A DNA stretch of 30,404 nt, from the NCBI GenBank assembly GCA_964568735.1, contig CAZMRF010000064.1, positions 1-30,404 of the forward strand. The letters are read 5' to 3'. Each line of letters begins with the position of its first letter. Positions within the stretch are counted from its first letter, which is position 1. Shown one piece after another: positions 15,664 through 24,085 of this stretch. Source of the DNA: CAZMRF01 sp964568735. Its GTDB lineage: Bacteria; Acidobacteriota; Polarisedimenticolia; JACPZX01. The notes below the pieces were generated by a model. It was not told the DNA's origin, searched no databases, and saw only the letters and a list, made by a program, of their open reading frames with translations. Made by a program: the position numbers and the translations under genes.

Positions 15664-18600
15664 ATGCTCACCAAGACCATCCGGAGCCTCCTGGTCGACA
15701 CCGCCCCTGAAAGGGTGATGACCCGCGCGCGGCGGTACCTGGAGAAGGGCCGGCCCGATTCGGCCGCCGGCGTCCTCCGCGATGCCCTCGCCGCCGGCGG
15801 GGAGGAGCCCCTGCTCCGGATGGAGCTGTCGAAGATCCTCATCACGATGAACCAGGTCCGGCAGGCCGGCGACGGGCTCAAGAGCTTCCTGAAAGCGCAT
15901 CCCACCGAGGCGAACCACATCCAGGAGCTCCTGGAGTGGGCGAGGGCCAACCACCATGAAGCCCAGTCGCTCAACGAAGTGCTCGCAGAGCACTACGTGG
16001 GACGTCGGGAGCTGCGCCAGGCCTTCGAGGCCCTGGAGAAGGTCGGCAAGGAGGGCCTCGGCGTCCTCCTCGATGCGCGTCTGGCGCACCTGAACAAGTT
16101 CCTCGAGAAGCAGCCCGGCACCGTGCCGCGCACCGCGCTTCCCCTCGTCTACCTCGCGGCGCTGATCCACGAAGCGCTCGGTGAGGACCCCAAGGCCGTC
16201 GACGTCTACCACCGTATCGTCGCGGCGCATCCGGGAGAGCTCAAGGGGATCGAGGAGCGTCTCCGGGGAATCACCGCGAGGCACTACCGCTCGGGTTCCC
16301 TCCGCGCCGTGCTGGCCGCTATCTACGTGACGGCCGGCGATCGGGCCCGGGCCGTCGCCGAGTACGTGAGCATGGCCGAGATCGATCCGCGTTTCGCGCC
16401 CCAGGCGGCCGAGGCGATCCGGGAGATCGCGGCGAGCCCGGACGCGCCGCCCTCCGCCCTGATGGGGCTGGTCAAGGTGCTCAAGGGGGGCGGAGATCGG
16501 GAGGCGCTCGCTGCGGCCTGCCGTAACCTCCTCGAGAGAAGCGGGCCCGCCGCAGAGCTGCTCGAGGTTCTCGAGGCCATGCTGGTGGAGGGGCGCCACG
16601 AGCCGGCCATGCAGCTCCTTCTCGGCGAGGCGGCGGAGAAGTCGGGGAAGAACTCCCGGGCGGTCAGCGCCTACAGCGCCGCCTTCGAAGAAGCCACTCC
16701 CGACGTCGCCGCCCAGGCTCGCGCGGCCCTGGAGCGGATGGTCGAGCAGCATCCCGAGGAGATCAGGGCCGCGGAGACTCTCGCCGATCTTGCTGTCCGC
16801 GAGGGGCGCCACGACGATGGCGTCGCGTGCCTCGAGAAGATCGCGGGGAGCGGGGAATCGGCTTCGAGGGTGGCCTCGCGACTGCAGGCGATCCTCATCT
16901 CCGCGCCTGGACATCCGGGAGCCTATGCCCTCCTGGAGCGGATCGCCCCCACCCTCGACGACCCCCAGCTCGCCATCCTCTTCCTGAGGCGCCGCCTGAG
17001 GGAAGGACCCGAGGCGGCGAAGGAGGCGCTCGAGAAGATCGACAGGATCATGGCGCGAACTCCGGGCGAGCCTGCCGTGAGGATGGCGGCCGTCGAGGGG
17101 CACGCCTCGAGCGGGGACCTGGCGGGAGCCTGGGATTTATTGAAGGTCCTGCTCGACGGCACGACGGGACCCGACCCCGCTCTCCTGCACCTCATGGTGC
17201 TCATCGGAGGATCCTCGGCGGAGCTCTGCGCCGCGATCTCCGATCGGTTCAGCACGATGGCGCCCGCCCTCGCCGAGACCCCCGAAGGGCAGTTCTGCCT
17301 GGGGGAAATGGCCGGGAGGAGCGGCGATGCCGCGACGGCCCTGGAGAGACTCCGATCCGCCGCCGACTTCTCGGAGGCCGCCGCTCGCGAGGTGCTGGCC
17401 GCCGCCCGGGAGCTCTGCGGCGAGAAGCCAGCGGGCCGGGCTGCCGGAGCCCTGGCGGAGCTCTTCGTGGATGTCGGGGACTTCGCCGGTGCGGCAGCAC
17501 TGCTGGCCGCGGTCGAAGGGCTCGGGCCGGATGCCCCGAGGATCCTGGACAAGATCGAGCGGGCCCACCGGGCGAACCCCGAGGACAGCGACCGCCGTCT
17601 CGCGCTCGCCGCAGCCCTCGCGGCCGCGGGACGAACGGCGCATGCGCGCCAGCTCATCGATGAAGGGATTCAACGCGCGGGCGCCTCCGCGCCGGGCCCG
17701 CTCCACCTCGCAGCCGGCGATGCCTGGCTCCGCGACGGCAACCTCGCCGAAGCCGTGCGTTCCTACTCCAAGGCGATGGCGCAGGACAAGGGCCTCGCCG
17801 GAGAGTCGGTGCGCCGCCTCGAGAAGGTCCTCTACATGGATGTGGGGAACGCCGGCGCGCACCTGGCGCGCGGGCGCGGGCTCCTCCTCGACGGGAACCC
17901 CAGGGAGGGAGTCAATGCGCTCCTGACGGCCTGGTCGATCAAGCCCTCCGCGGGCACGGCCATCATGAAGGACCTCGCCTACGCCGCGAGGGCGTTTCCC
18001 CTCGAGCCGAGCGTGGACCTGGCCAGAGCACAGATCTGCCTGGGGCAGGGTGACGTCGAGGCCGCCACCGCGTCCCTCGGCGCGGCCCTGCGCGCCTCGC
18101 CCACGATGGCTCCGGAGGTGCTCGCGCGGCTCCAGGCGATCGTCCGCAGCCATCCCTCCTGCGCGCCCGCGCACCTTCACTCGGCGCGGGCCTGGAGACT
18201 GCGCGGCCGTTTCCACGAAGCGGGCGAGGAGTACCTGTCGGCTTTCGAGATCGACGCCAAGCTCGTCGATCATGTCGCCTCGGGGATCGCCGACCTGCTG
18301 ACCTCGTTCCCGGCCGCGCCCGATCCCCAGATCGCCCGGGCGCGGCTGGAGGAGGCGCGTGGCAATACCTCGATGGCGGCGGAGGCCTGGGAGGCCGCGG
18401 CCCTCCGCGGTGCGGATCCCACGCTCACGACCACCTCGCTCTCGAGGCTCGCGAAGAAGGCCGGGCCGCACAGGGGCCGGGCCCTCCTCGCCCTGGCTCG
18501 AGCCTCCCGCCAGCTGAAGATGCCCGCACAGGCGGCTCAGGCCCTGCTCGACGCATCGAACTCCTCACCCGAGCGCCTGGGCGAGGCTCGTGAGGAGGCG

Positions 18601-19518
18601 GACCGGCTCGTCGAGAGCTTCCCGAAGGAAGCTGCCCCGCGGCTCGCGAGGGCACGACTCCTGATGGCCTCGCTCGAGCCCGCCCGGGCGCTGCCGGAGA
18701 TCGAGGCTGCGCTCGAATGCGACCCGTCGATGTGGGCACCGGTGGCTGAGCTGTCGAAGAGCATTGCCGCGGCGGGCGCCGACCCCGCTCGTTGCGCGCT
18801 CATCGGCGCGAGGGCCCTGGCGTCCGGAGGAGATCTCGAGACGGCCGCCGCGCAGCTCGCCCCCTGGTCCTCCAGCCCGGACAGCGGCCAGCGAGCGAAG
18901 ATCTGCCTCCTCATGGCACGCATCGAGCGCCGGCGGGGAGACCTGCTCGAAGCACGCCGCTGGATGGACGAGGCCGCCGCAGCGGCCCCGGACAGGCAGG
19001 CCTTTCTCGGGTCGCTCCTGCAGGAAACCCGTGCGGCCGCTTTCGCGGCGGCGCGCATGAGGGGATCGGCCGCCGAACGATGGAAAGCGCTCCGGGCGCT
19101 GCTGGATCTGGGCGACGCCGAAGGCGCGGGGAAGCTGGCCGGCGAGATGGGGCTGGCCGCGGAGGCTCAGGAGGAAAACGGGAATGGCCGGCGAGACTCC
19201 GCTCGCGAGGTGCTGGCCCGTATCTCCTGCCTGCAGGGCAGGTACGGCGAGGGCGCGCGGCTCCTGGAGCAGGTGCCGCCCTCGGCGCTGAAAGGACACG
19301 TTCTCCGCCGGGCAGGCCGGCTCGTGGAAGCCGCCGCCTGTCTCGAGGAGGCGTGTGGTGAGGAGGCTGACCCCGGCCTGCCCGCGCATGCGATCTACCG
19401 GCGACTGGCAGCCGCTGAATTCCTTCGTGAGCCCGGGTGCCTCGAGGCGGAAACGAGCCTGGATTTCTCGGCGGGTGCATCGCAGCCGGCCGACTCCGAA
19501 AAAGGTGAGCCATGCTGA
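15664..19518 (+). CDS. Very large TPR-repeat protein
   Basis: This is a protein of about 1284 residues (start ATG 15664; ATG 15631 in frame is the alternative) built nearly throughout from degenerate TPR/alpha-solenoid repeats. Helical pairs such as AVSAYSAAFEEATPDVAAQA, AGAWDLLKVLLDGT and LHLAAGDAWLRDGNLAEAVR recur to the C-terminus. There is no signal peptide, membrane helix or recognisable enzyme domain, so it is probably a cytoplasmic scaffold. No SD is seen before 15664, and a promoter lies directly upstream. The stop overlaps the next gene by seven bases (ATGCTGA), giving tight coupling to a second TPR protein. The family has no name I recognise. A role in assembling a larger complex is inference from the repeat type and operon only. 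Confidence 0.82.
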   Translation: MLTKTIRSLLVDTAPERVMTRARRYLEKGRPDSAAGVLRDALAAGGEEPLLRMELSKILITMNQVRQAGDGLKSFLKAHPTEANHIQELLEWARANHHEAQSLNEVLAEHYVGRRELRQAFEALEKVGKEGLGVLLDARLAHLNKFLEKQPGTVPRTALPLVYLAALIHEALGEDPKAVDVYHRIVAAHPGELKGIEERLRGITARHYRSGSLRAVLAAIYVTAGDRARAVAEYVSMAEIDPRFAPQAAEAIREIAASPDAPPSALMGLVKVLKGGGDREALAAACRNLLERSGPAAELLEVLEAMLVEGRHEPAMQLLLGEAAEKSGKNSRAVSAYSAAFEEATPDVAAQARAALERMVEQHPEEIRAAETLADLAVREGRHDDGVACLEKIAGSGESASRVASRLQAILISAPGHPGAYALLERIAPTLDDPQLAILFLRRRLREGPEAAKEALEKIDRIMARTPGEPAVRMAAVEGHASSGDLAGAWDLLKVLLDGTTGPDPALLHLMVLIGGSSAELCAAISDRFSTMAPALAETPEGQFCLGEMAGRSGDAATALERLRSAADFSEAAAREVLAAARELCGEKPAGRAAGALAELFVDVGDFAGAAALLAAVEGLGPDAPRILDKIERAHRANPEDSDRRLALAAALAAAGRTAHARQLIDEGIQRAGASAPGPLHLAAGDAWLRDGNLAEAVRSYSKAMAQDKGLAGESVRRLEKVLYMDVGNAGAHLARGRGLLLDGNPREGVNALLTAWSIKPSAGTAIMKDLAYAARAFPLEPSVDLARAQICLGQGDVEAATASLGAALRASPTMAPEVLARLQAIVRSHPSCAPAHLHSARAWRLRGRFHEAGEEYLSAFEIDAKLVDHVASGIADLLTSFPAAPDPQIARARLEEARGNTSMAAEAWEAAALRGADPTLTTTSLSRLAKKAGPHRGRALLALARASRQLKMPAQAAQALLDASNSSPERLGEAREEADRLVESFPKEAAPRLARARLLMASLEPARALPEIEAALECDPSMWAPVAELSKSIAAAGADPARCALIGARALASGGDLETAAAQLAPWSSSPDSGQRAKICLLMARIERRRGDLLEARRWMDEAAAAAPDRQAFLGSLLQETRAAAFAAARMRGSAAERWKALRALLDLGDAEGAGKLAGEMGLAAEAQEENGNGRRDSAREVLARISCLQGRYGEGARLLEQVPPSALKGHVLRRAGRLVEAAACLEEACGEEADPGLPAHAIYRRLAAAEFLREPGCLEAETSLDFSAGASQPADSEKGEPC

Positions 19519-20810
19519 TCTGTCCGATCCTCTCCCAGCAGAAGCGGGACGAAGAAGGCCGCGTCACCTGGGAGCATCACGAGTGCCTCGAGGATGGCTG
19601 CGTCTTCTGGGCCGCGGAGGCCAGGGACTGCGGCATCCGTGCCTCGGGCCTGCAAATCCTCAAGACCGTGCGCGACCCCGCGGCGGCAGCCGCGCCCGGA
19701 GCCGAGGAGGTTCGCGGCGTCTTCGCGGCGGCGCTCGAGAGATTCGGCGACCTCGAGAGGAAGATCGAAGCGGTGGGCGAGCGTCTGACCGCCTCGAGCC
19801 GGGAGCTGGGCCTGCAGCTCCTCGAAGGAGTGGCCGGCCTCGAGCAGCCCGTGGGCGGGCTCAGGGATCGCCTGGAGGTACTGCCGGCGATCGAGGAGCA
19901 GATCCGGGCCATGGACGGCCGGGACGGAGCCCTCGAGACGAAGATCGGGGAGATCGAGAAGCGGAGCGCCGCCATCGACGAGAAGCTCGGCGCGGCGGAT
20001 CAGCGCGGGGCCGGCCTCGACGAGAAGCTCGAGCATTTTGGCGAGAGGTTCTCGCACCTCGAGAGGCCCATGGACGCGCTGATGCAGGAGCACCTCGTCA
20101 TGCGTGAGGCCGTCCAGGAGCTCACCTCGGTGCTCGAGCGGATGGGGGAGCGGCTGGACGCATCCAGCAAGAGCTTCGACGAGAGGCTCTCGAAGGTGGA
20201 GGAGCCCCTGGCCGCGCTGCACGGTCAGGGGGAGGCCCTGCGCTCGAAGTTCGACGAGATCTCGGCCATCGCCGGGAAGGCTGCCGCCATCGTCCAGGAG
20301 ACGGTCCGCCGCGACGAGGAGCGGCAGTCCAGGGTGCGCCTCGAGGAGGCGCGCGAGATGAATGCCAGGGGCATGGCACTCTTCCACCGAGGCTCCCACG
20401 ACGCGGCCGAGTCCGCCTTCCGGGCGGCGATCGAGAAGGATCCCGGGATGGCGGAAGCGCACAACAATCTCGGGATGGTCCTCAGCCGGGCCGGGCGCGC
20501 GCAGGATGCCGAGGCGGCCTTCGAGCGGGCCCTGGAGATCCGGCCCGACCTCGGAAGCGCGCTCAACAACCTCGGCTTTCTCTGCCACGAGGCCATGGAC
20601 TTCGAGAGAGCGGTGGACCTCTTCCGGCGAGCCGCGGAGTCGGGCGCGGATGCCTCCGTGGCCTGGACGAACATGGGCAACGCGCTCTACAGGCTCGAGC
20701 GCCATCCCGACGCCGTGAAGGCCTGGCGGCGGGCGATCGAGAAGGACCCGCACAACGAAAACGCGGCCCGTGCCCTCAGGATGTACGAAGGCGGGGAGGC
20801 CGGCGCATGA
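19512..20810 (+). CDS. Four-Cys N-terminus, coiled-coil and TPR protein
   Basis: This is a 432-residue protein with three parts. Residues 1-45 form a compact Cys-rich segment: Cys4, Cys25, Cys30 and Cys40, with His22/His23, in the setting CPILSQQKR, EHHECLEDGCVFW and DCGI. The spacing suggests a Zn or Fe-S site. Residues about 65-275 are a long, charged, heptad-like coiled coil (GEIEKRSAAIDEKL, ERLSKVEEPLAAL). Residues about 285-430 hold four clear TPRs (AEAHNNLGMVLSRAGRAQDA, VAWTNMGNALYRLERHPDAV). ATG 19512 has AAGGTGAG three bases upstream and overlaps the large TPR gene's stop. I recall similar Cys-rich starts in proteins of Acidobacteria-like genomes but know of no assigned function. The metal site is inference. 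Confidence 0.82.
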   Translation: MLICPILSQQKRDEEGRVTWEHHECLEDGCVFWAAEARDCGIRASGLQILKTVRDPAAAAAPGAEEVRGVFAAALERFGDLERKIEAVGERLTASSRELGLQLLEGVAGLEQPVGGLRDRLEVLPAIEEQIRAMDGRDGALETKIGEIEKRSAAIDEKLGAADQRGAGLDEKLEHFGERFSHLERPMDALMQEHLVMREAVQELTSVLERMGERLDASSKSFDERLSKVEEPLAALHGQGEALRSKFDEISAIAGKAAAIVQETVRRDEERQSRVRLEEAREMNARGMALFHRGSHDAAESAFRAAIEKDPGMAEAHNNLGMVLSRAGRAQDAEAAFERALEIRPDLGSALNNLGFLCHEAMDFERAVDLFRRAAESGADASVAWTNMGNALYRLERHPDAVKAWRRAIEKDPHNENAARALRMYEGGEAGA

Positions 20811-21166
20811 ACCCCGCGGAGCCCGGGCTGAGCATCATGGACACGCTTACGGCTTCATTGAAGCCGCTGGGCGGGATGCTGCGCATCGATGGCTTCATCA
20901 AGCTGATGGCCCGCGAGCGCGCGAAGAAGGCGGCGGAGGAGCGGGTTCTGCGGGAGGCCGCGCTGAGGGCGGAGGCCGAGCGCCACGCGGCGCGGAAAGC
21001 GAAGGTGAAGGGGAACGTCCCGCCGCCGGCCGAGGCGGAGGTCACCGACGAGGTGCAGGCCTTCCTGAAGCGCGATCAGGTGGCTGACACCAACACGGAC
21101 GAGGTGGCCGACTTCATCGAATACATCGGCGACGCCGGCTTCGACCCCGACTCCCTCCCGGAGTGA
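20807..21166 (+). CDS. Small helical protein coupled to the TPR module
   Basis: This is a 119-residue protein of unknown function; its ATG overlaps the previous stop as ATGA. The first ~30 residues (SIMDTLTASLKPLGGMLRID) look amphipathic. Residues about 35-70 are a highly charged Arg/Lys/Glu/Ala helix (ERAKKAAEERVLREAALRAE), and the C-terminus is acidic (NTDEVADFIEYIGDAGFDPD). No cysteines or membrane helix are present. It ends only ten bases before the stop of the convergent XRE regulator, so it closes the plus-strand transcript. Coupling suggests it works with the two TPR proteins. Confidence 0.7.
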   Translation: MNPAEPGLSIMDTLTASLKPLGGMLRIDGFIKLMARERAKKAAEERVLREAALRAEAERHAARKAKVKGNVPPPAEAEVTDEVQAFLKRDQVADTNTDEVADFIEYIGDAGFDPDSLPE

Positions 21167-21176
21167 CAGCGCGCCC

Positions 21177-22661
21177 CTAGCCGCCCCTCCGGCGGGGGGC
21201 AGGGATCGCCTGGCGCAGGTCCCGCTGGTCTTCGGAAGTCAGCCTGGAGTACCGGCTCCACTTGCGGCTCGTCAGGGAGAGGGTGAACCCCGTCCACGCG
21301 ATGTGCGGGCGGACCCTCTGAGAACAGTCCTCCCACTCGCAGCCCGCGCACCCCGGGCCGATGGGGATCTCGGCGTCGTCGGTGTGCACGTACTCCTTCG
21401 CGTACTTGATCCGCTCGAGGTTCTCCCGGCGGGCCGCGCAGCCCAGCGTGATCGAATAGAAGAACTGCTGGGAATCCCGCCGGCCGTAGGGATTCACCGC
21501 CAGGGGATCCGAGCGGTCGTAGCAGACGATTCGCGAGAAGCAGAAGTACCTCTCGCCCGACGGGAAGAGCGAGTACTGTCGGTGCACGGAGAGCGGTGCG
21601 AGCAGGAAGGCCCGCACGGCGCCCCACTTGGGACAGGCGCCTGCGGCGGCCTGCAGCGTCAGCCCCGAACCGGGCAGGAAGCCCACGAGGTTGCCCGCGG
21701 GATCCAGCTTCAGGAAGTGGAAGGGCACCCCCTCTTCGGGGGGGAGCTGGGCGCAGCGGATGGCGATCGTCTCCCAGTCGGAGTTCCACTTCTTGGCGAG
21801 CGCGTCCACGTCGTACTCCACGGCGGCGACGTCTCGCAGGAGCGCCGGCCTCGGTATGAGGATCGCTCCGGCGAGGTAGTCCACCGCGAGCTTCTCGGCG
21901 AAGGGGTTCCGGTGCAGCGGCGCGTAGGTGCGCTGGCGCCTCAGGACGAACAGAGCGATGCCGCGCGCGAGGTTGAAGACGCTGTGGGCCGGCGCCAGGC
22001 GCTCGCTCAGGTAGAGCGTGGGCTTCGGAGCGTCGTCGTCGAGATGGGAGATGAACTGCGACGGCAGCCGGCGGGAGATCTCCACCGCGAGGTCCTGCTT
22101 CCTCGCGAGCCCGCGGAGCTCGGTCACCGACAGCGGCGCTTCGATCAGCTCCGTGTCGGACCTGCGAGGCAGCCGCGAGCGCCGGAGCGAGACGGCCAGC
22201 TCCTCCAGGTCGGGGCGGTGGGGATGGCCCGAGAGATTGCCGATGACGTCACGGTGCTGGGCCAGCCACTGCGGCTCCCGCGGGGAGGGCTCGGCGCCTT
22301 CCTGCTCCTGCCTCAATCCGTGCAGGGCGTGGAGCGCGTCGATGGCGCGGTCGCTGAGATCGTCGACGTCGGGCACCGTCCATTCGGGGAGGCCGAGGCT
22401 GCCCCAGACGCTTCCCTGCTGGATCGCGCGCAGGAGGGTCTCCTTCCTCCTTTTCCGCTCCGGCACGTCGGAGATGAGGTCGGAAGGGGAGCAGCCCAGC
22501 GCCGCCGCGAGGGCCTGGAGGCGGGCCGGACGGGGCTCGGCGATCCGTCCCTGCTCGAGGAGCCAGATGTACGACGTGGCGGCGCGCGTCTCGCGCGCGA
22601 GGCGGGCCAGGCTCCATCCGAGCGCCAGGCGCCTCTCCCGGATCCGATCTCCGAGGTGCAT
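21177..22661 (-). CDS. XRE-family regulator with DUF955/ImmA-like and Cys-rich C-terminal domains
   Basis: This 494-residue regulator starts at ATG 22661, which has GGGAGG about six bases upstream. Residues 1-65 are an XRE helix-turn-helix (LGDRIRERRLALGWSLARLA, followed by SYIWLLEQGR). The middle shows the DUF955 (ImmA/IrrE) fold, but where the peptidase motif HEXXH should be the sequence reads FNLARGIALFVL; the following EKLAVDYLAGAILIP matches the family. Near the C-terminus is CAGCEWEDCSQR, like the Cys motif of RamB/PccR/ScfR-type regulators of short-chain acyl-CoA metabolism (DUF2083). It is therefore most likely a metabolite-responsive transcription factor, not a protease. The region upstream of it holds repeated operator-like sequences. 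The effector is unknown. Confidence 0.88.
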   Translation of the reverse strand: MHLGDRIRERRLALGWSLARLARETRAATSYIWLLEQGRIAEPRPARLQALAAALGCSPSDLISDVPERKRRKETLLRAIQQGSVWGSLGLPEWTVPDVDDLSDRAIDALHALHGLRQEQEGAEPSPREPQWLAQHRDVIGNLSGHPHRPDLEELAVSLRRSRLPRRSDTELIEAPLSVTELRGLARKQDLAVEISRRLPSQFISHLDDDAPKPTLYLSERLAPAHSVFNLARGIALFVLRRQRTYAPLHRNPFAEKLAVDYLAGAILIPRPALLRDVAAVEYDVDALAKKWNSDWETIAIRCAQLPPEEGVPFHFLKLDPAGNLVGFLPGSGLTLQAAAGACPKWGAVRAFLLAPLSVHRQYSLFPSGERYFCFSRIVCYDRSDPLAVNPYGRRDSQQFFYSITLGCAARRENLERIKYAKEYVHTDDAEIPIGPGCAGCEWEDCSQRVRPHIAWTGFTLSLTSRKWSRYSRLTSEDQRDLRQAIPAPRRRGG

Positions 22662-22718
22662 GCAAGCCTCCCGGACTTTTCTGCATCCTAGCATCGATCC
22701 CGAAGAGTGGGCTCGAAA

Positions 22719-22834
22719 CGTTCAGTTCGCAGAATAACGGCGGTAAGCCCTCTATTCATCCGGACATGGAGGCCGGCCGCTCTTCGAGGCTGAGCCGGCT
22801 CGCGGGGCACCAGGCCCCTGCGTTCAGCAGAATA
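22719..22834. repeat. Duplicated operator-like sequence upstream of the XRE regulator
   Basis: CGTTCAG-TTCG-CAGAATA (22719-22736) and CGTTCAGCAGAATA (22821-22834) are the same 14 bases, the first with a 4-base insertion. One copy lies about 60 bases upstream of the regulator start; the other touches a plus-strand promoter-like sequence at 22838. A strong hairpin (GGGGC-ACCAG-GCCCC with flanking CGC/GCG) lies at 22801-22822, next to the second copy. Autoregulator binding sites are the simplest reading. Confidence 0.4.
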
Positions 22835-22837
22835 GAT

Positions 22838-22865
22838 TTGACTTGAGACGGGATCGCCGTAGGCT
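22838..22865 (+). promoter_or_regulatory. Candidate promoter of the possible small gene
   Basis: TTGACT (22838-22843), 16 bases, then TAGGCT (22860-22865). The -35 is good (five of six), the -10 weak. Predicted start near 22872, about 70 bases before ATG 22940. It directly follows the second operator-like repeat. Confidence 0.3.
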
Positions 22866-22939
22866 CGCAATGAAAGTGAATACCTGTGAACTTCCTGCCA
22901 CCGCCCGGCCCTGCCCGGCACAGGATCGAGGGAGGAGAG

Positions 22940-23131
22940 ATGGGAAGGGAAAGGCCGCTTCGACCCCCCGGACCCGCCACGGGATATCCGGAGACCGCCG
23001 GCTCCCTGCTCGCCCAGAGCCTCCGGGCGAGTGAAGGGTCCGGCAAGGACCTCAGTGCGCGCGAGCCCGATCGTGAGAGGGGCGGGCACTCCACGTTCGG
23101 CGCGGGAGAGGCGGCCCCCGACGAAATCTGA
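22940..23131 (+). CDS. Possible small protein, 63 residues
   Basis: This is a short open frame beginning at ATG 22940 with a very good GGAGGAG site directly upstream, in the 473-base gap between the XRE regulator and the CDF gene. Roughly 78 percent of its third codon positions are G or C, close to but below its neighbours. The product is hydrophilic, Arg/Glu/Gly/Pro-rich (starting MGRERPLRPP, ending GAGEAAPDEI), with no membrane helix, Cys or known motif. Its stop is three bases from the end of the convergent CDF gene. A promoter-like sequence and an operator-like repeat precede it. It may equally be chance in GC-rich DNA. Confidence 0.35.
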   Translation: MGRERPLRPPGPATGYPETAGSLLAQSLRASEGSGKDLSAREPDRERGGHSTFGAGEAAPDEI

Positions 23132-23134
23132 GCC

Positions 23135-24073
23135 TTAGAGGGCCGCCGCGCCGCGGGTGCGCATCTCGGGCTCGGGGTGAATCACGATGTCCACGAGCTG
23201 GGGGTGAGCCGCGCGCAGCGCCTCCTCCATGCGGTCGCAGAGATCGTGGGCTTGCTCGAGTGACAGCTCTGGATCCAGGATCACGGTGAGATCCAGGAAG
23301 GCGGCGTCCTCGAAGCCCCTCGTCCTGACCCTGCGGCACTCCCGGACGCCATCGAACGCGCGAACCACCCCCTCCACCGCCGACGGCTCGATCACGCGCC
23401 GGTCGGCGACCACGTTGACGCCGCTGGTGAGGATTCGCCACCCCGCCGAGACGATGAGGGCCGCCACGCCCAGCGCCGCGACGGGGTCGACCCAGGGGAT
23501 GCCGAACTGCCGGAGGAGGATCGCGGTGAGGACGGCCCCCGTCGCGTAGACGTCGGAGAGGGTGTGCTGCGCGTCGGCGAGCAGCAGCGGGGAACGCAGC
23601 TCGCGCCCACGGCGGCTCTCGTACGTGGTGACGAAGATGTTCACGGCGAGCGTCGCCACCGCCACGCCGAACGCCGGAAGGGAGCCGCCGGTCGGGCTCC
23701 CGCGGGTCAGGCGCTCCCAGGCGCTCGCGACGATTTCGAAAGCCGCCGCGAAGAGCAGGATGGAGATCGCCATCCCCGCGAGCACCTCGAACTTCCGGTG
23801 GCCGTACTGGTGGTCCTCATCCGGCGGCTTGTGCGCGATGCGGAGCGTGACGAGGCCGACGATGTTCCCCGCGCCGTCGAGCAGCGAATGATATCCGTCC
23901 GCCAGGAGGCTCAGCATGCCCGTGAAGGCGCCCGCGGCGAGCTTGGCTGCGGCGACCACCAGGTTGAGAATCAGCGTGATCCATAGAACTGCCCGGACCT
24001 GCCGGGCTCGCGACCTGGAATCGCGCAGGCCCGGGGGCGGATGCGCAGGGCTCGAAGTGCTCGTGGTTGCCAC
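23135..24073 (-). CDS. Cation diffusion facilitator (CDF) metal efflux transporter
   Basis: This 312-residue inner-membrane exporter of divalent metals works as a proton antiporter dimer. Six transmembrane helices span about residues 27-215, and the C-terminal ~95 residues form the cytoplasmic metal-sensing domain (ending VDIVIHPEP). The transport site is HxxxD in TM2 (His62/Asp66 in YHSLLDG) and HxxxD in TM5 (His170/Asp174 in AQHTLSD). This His/Asp-His/Asp set is typical of zinc-selecting members. GHRKFE after TM2 is also characteristic. It starts at GTG 24073, 12 bases after the glutamate-cysteine ligase stop, so both are probably in one transcript. Zinc as substrate is inferred from the ligands. 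Confidence 0.9.
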   Translation of the reverse strand: MATTSTSSPAHPPPGLRDSRSRARQVRAVLWITLILNLVVAAAKLAAGAFTGMLSLLADGYHSLLDGAGNIVGLVTLRIAHKPPDEDHQYGHRKFEVLAGMAISILLFAAAFEIVASAWERLTRGSPTGGSLPAFGVAVATLAVNIFVTTYESRRGRELRSPLLLADAQHTLSDVYATGAVLTAILLRQFGIPWVDPVAALGVAALIVSAGWRILTSGVNVVADRRVIEPSAVEGVVRAFDGVRECRRVRTRGFEDAAFLDLTVILDPELSLEQAHDLCDRMEEALRAAHPQLVDIVIHPEPEMRTRGAAAL

Positions 24074-24085
24074 CCGGACTGGCTC

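Noticed and set aside
21167..21200. Terminator between the convergent small TPR-module gene and the XRE regulator
   Set aside because: Only ten bases separate the stops; the nearby CCGCC/GGCGG hairpin lies in coding sequence and has no T-tract.
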